Source of the DNA: a bacterium
GTDB lineage: Bacteria > Zhuqueibacterota > Zhuqueibacteria > Residuimicrobiales > Krinioviventaceae
DNA length: 5,300 nucleotides
Reading direction: 5' to 3'
Assembly (NCBI GenBank): GCA_024278645.1
Contig: JAJRST010000632.1
Span: 1-5,300 of the forward strand
Within the stretch, counting starts at the first letter, position 1. Each line of letters begins with the position of its first letter. Under the pieces are notes generated by a model. That model made no database searches, was not told the DNA's origin, and worked only from the letters and a program-made list of their open reading frames with translations. Position numbers and translations under genes: made by a program. Shown piece by piece: positions 3,999-5,300 of this stretch.

Positions 3999-5300
3999 TT
4001 AATCAATAAAATCAAACAACAGGGTAAAATAGTAACGCCACTCCTTGCCAAAGCGATACCCGGAATTAAAATGATCGTCCAGACTGTATGCGGCGTCAAT
4101 GGCAAATGCCGTTGGGAATCCGTAAAACGAAAAAAGCTGCGCCCTTATGCCGCCGCCGACGGAGCGCCGAAACTTTTTCAGATCGATCTTGTCTTCATCA
4201 AAAGCGTTGCCGATTTCAAAAAATGTCGACAGGTAAAGTTTATCGGTGGTCAAATGCAAAAATTGCTTCTGAATGCTGCTAAAGATGGGAAAACGATATG
4301 TAAAGCGTCCGAACAGCATTTTTCGCCCTTCGATGGCGTAATAAGGATAGCCGCGCAGCCCCGGCAAGCCGCCGGCGAAAAAATTGAAAAAGCTGTCAAT
4401 CGGCTTGTCGATATAGCCGCCTTTAAAATTGCTGGTCAACACATGTTTCCGCGACCACGGCATTGGAGTATATTCACGCCAGTCAAGCTCGATCTTGTTG
4501 ACGTTAAAATGTGTGTACTCTTTTTGCGGCAAAATGTTCTCATCCTCGGTGGAATAGCCGACGAAAAACTTGTTCCACTCGTACGAATAACGCACCATGA
4601 TTGTTCGTCCGCCCGGCGGGTTAATATGAGCATTGATGCCGCGCGCGGCCTTGTCGATATTCCATTGCAGGCGAAAGTGATTGCCGATGAAATAGGTGTT
4701 CGCCGGAGATCGAAAGGTGACGTTTTGCGGTGCAAAATAAAAATCGCCGATGTCGCTGGTGTAGCGCGAATGCACAAAAGAGGCGCGGATTTTTTGATCA
4801 TCCTTGATGTCGTAATAGCCGCCGATGTCGCCTTCGACAATACGAAAATGAACGTCTATGGGAAATTCCTGCGGATAATCCTCGATTACCGCGATTCTTC
4901 GTTTCACGTTGCGGGTGAAATAATAAAACTCGGCGAACAGCGTCGGCGGCAGTTTGCGATACTCGAAAATGCCGAAAATATCAAGGTCCCGGACCCGGTT
5001 CATGGCGACGCCGCCGAGCACGGAGACGTTGTTCAGAATGTCGCTGGCGTAAAAATAGGTTCCCAGCTTGAGTCTGAGCGAGTCGACCATCACCCGCGGC
5101 AGAAAAGAGAATTGACCGTATTCGATGGCATAAGGATTTTTCTCAACGTCCGGCAGTTTGGTATCGTCATAGTTGCGCTGCGCAACGAGATGTTGCGGAT
5201 TGAAAGTGTTTTCCAGTTCCGGCGCCAGCTCCGAAGCCTCGACATAAACGGCAAGGCCTTGGTCGAGATTTTGCGGTTTTTGTATGACGGCCAACTTGTA
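3999..5300 (-). CDS. Omp85/surface antigen (D15)-type outer-membrane beta-barrel protein, C-terminal part
   Basis: The frame is open to the right edge, so the N-terminus and true start lie outside; about 433 residues are visible. The strongest signature is G-G-L-P-G-L-R-G-Y (4373-4347), the Omp85 loop-6 motif with its conserved Arg. Nearby strands are F-G-R-F-T-Y-R-F-P-I and F-F-E-I-G-N-A-F. Many alternating aromatic strands and a C-terminus L-L-F-D-F-I-D fit a barrel. No POTRA domain is visible. The membrane-proximal start (Y-G-Q-F-S-F-L-P-R, then a segment with D-I-L and G-G-V) resembles proteins in which a TolB/PD40-like propeller precedes the barrel, so the missing part may be a propeller; this is inferred, not seen. 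The likely location is the outer membrane. The stop is TAA, 15 bases before the next gene's GTG, making this the first visible gene of the operon. The substrate or passenger is unknown. Confidence 0.82.
   Translation of the reverse strand, partial: YKLAVIQKPQNLDQGLAVYVEASELAPELENTFNPQHLVAQRNYDDTKLPDVEKNPYAIEYGQFSFLPRVMVDSLRLKLGTYFYASDILNNVSVLGGVAMNRVRDLDIFGIFEYRKLPPTLFAEFYYFTRNVKRRIAVIEDYPQEFPIDVHFRIVEGDIGGYYDIKDDQKIRASFVHSRYTSDIGDFYFAPQNVTFRSPANTYFIGNHFRLQWNIDKAARGINAHINPPGGRTIMVRYSYEWNKFFVGYSTEDENILPQKEYTHFNVNKIELDWREYTPMPWSRKHVLTSNFKGGYIDKPIDSFFNFFAGGLPGLRGYPYYAIEGRKMLFGRFTYRFPIFSSIQKQFLHLTTDKLYLSTFFEIGNAFDEDKIDLKKFRRSVGGGIRAQLFSFYGFPTAFAIDAAYSLDDHFNSGYRFGKEWRYYFTLLFDFID

Overview
The window looks like part of a chromosome from a diderm (Gram-negative) bacterium. 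Three neighbouring genes encode exported or outer-membrane proteins: an Omp85-type beta-barrel and two signal-peptide proteins with a P-G-x-G-Q-x-Y motif. The style recalls uncultivated FCB-group or Calditrichota/KSB1-like lineages, but that placement is an impression from protein style and has not been tested.

Layout. Almost all coding is on the minus strand. From right to left there is a four-gene run with gaps of 22 bases or less, very likely one operon: (i) the C-terminal part of an Omp85/surface-antigen beta-barrel protein, open at the right edge (3999-5300); (ii) a DUF5683-like secreted protein split by a single in-frame amber codon (3162-3983); (iii) an intact paralogue of it (2401-3156); (iv) a reductive-dehalogenase-family protein with three N-terminal transmembrane helices and two C-terminal 4Fe-4S cluster motifs (1059-2378). 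A 659-base AT-richer stretch without a convincing gene follows (400-1058). Then comes a separate small cupin gene (127-399, minus strand). At the left edge a short plus-strand frame could be the last strand of another outer-membrane protein (3-62).

The gene-poor stretch is bounded by two arrays of a 15-base repeat in opposite orientation (465-519 and 1016-1075). It also holds a 10-base-period CTCTGTG-type repeat (892-930) and a hairpin followed by five T's on the minus strand (538-574). The right-hand array runs into the last codons and stop of the dehalogenase-like gene.

How the genes might work together: the operon joins an outer-membrane barrel, two small envelope proteins and a membrane-anchored corrinoid/iron-sulfur enzyme. 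The RDase-like protein has no Tat signal and no separate rdhB anchor gene beside it. Its own helices supply the anchor, and the positive-inside rule would put its catalytic domain on the cytoplasmic side. Substrate and physiological role cannot be read from the sequence. The most useful items for follow-up are the membrane-fused RDase, the lone TAG in the middle of an otherwise intact gene, and the inverted repeat arrays.
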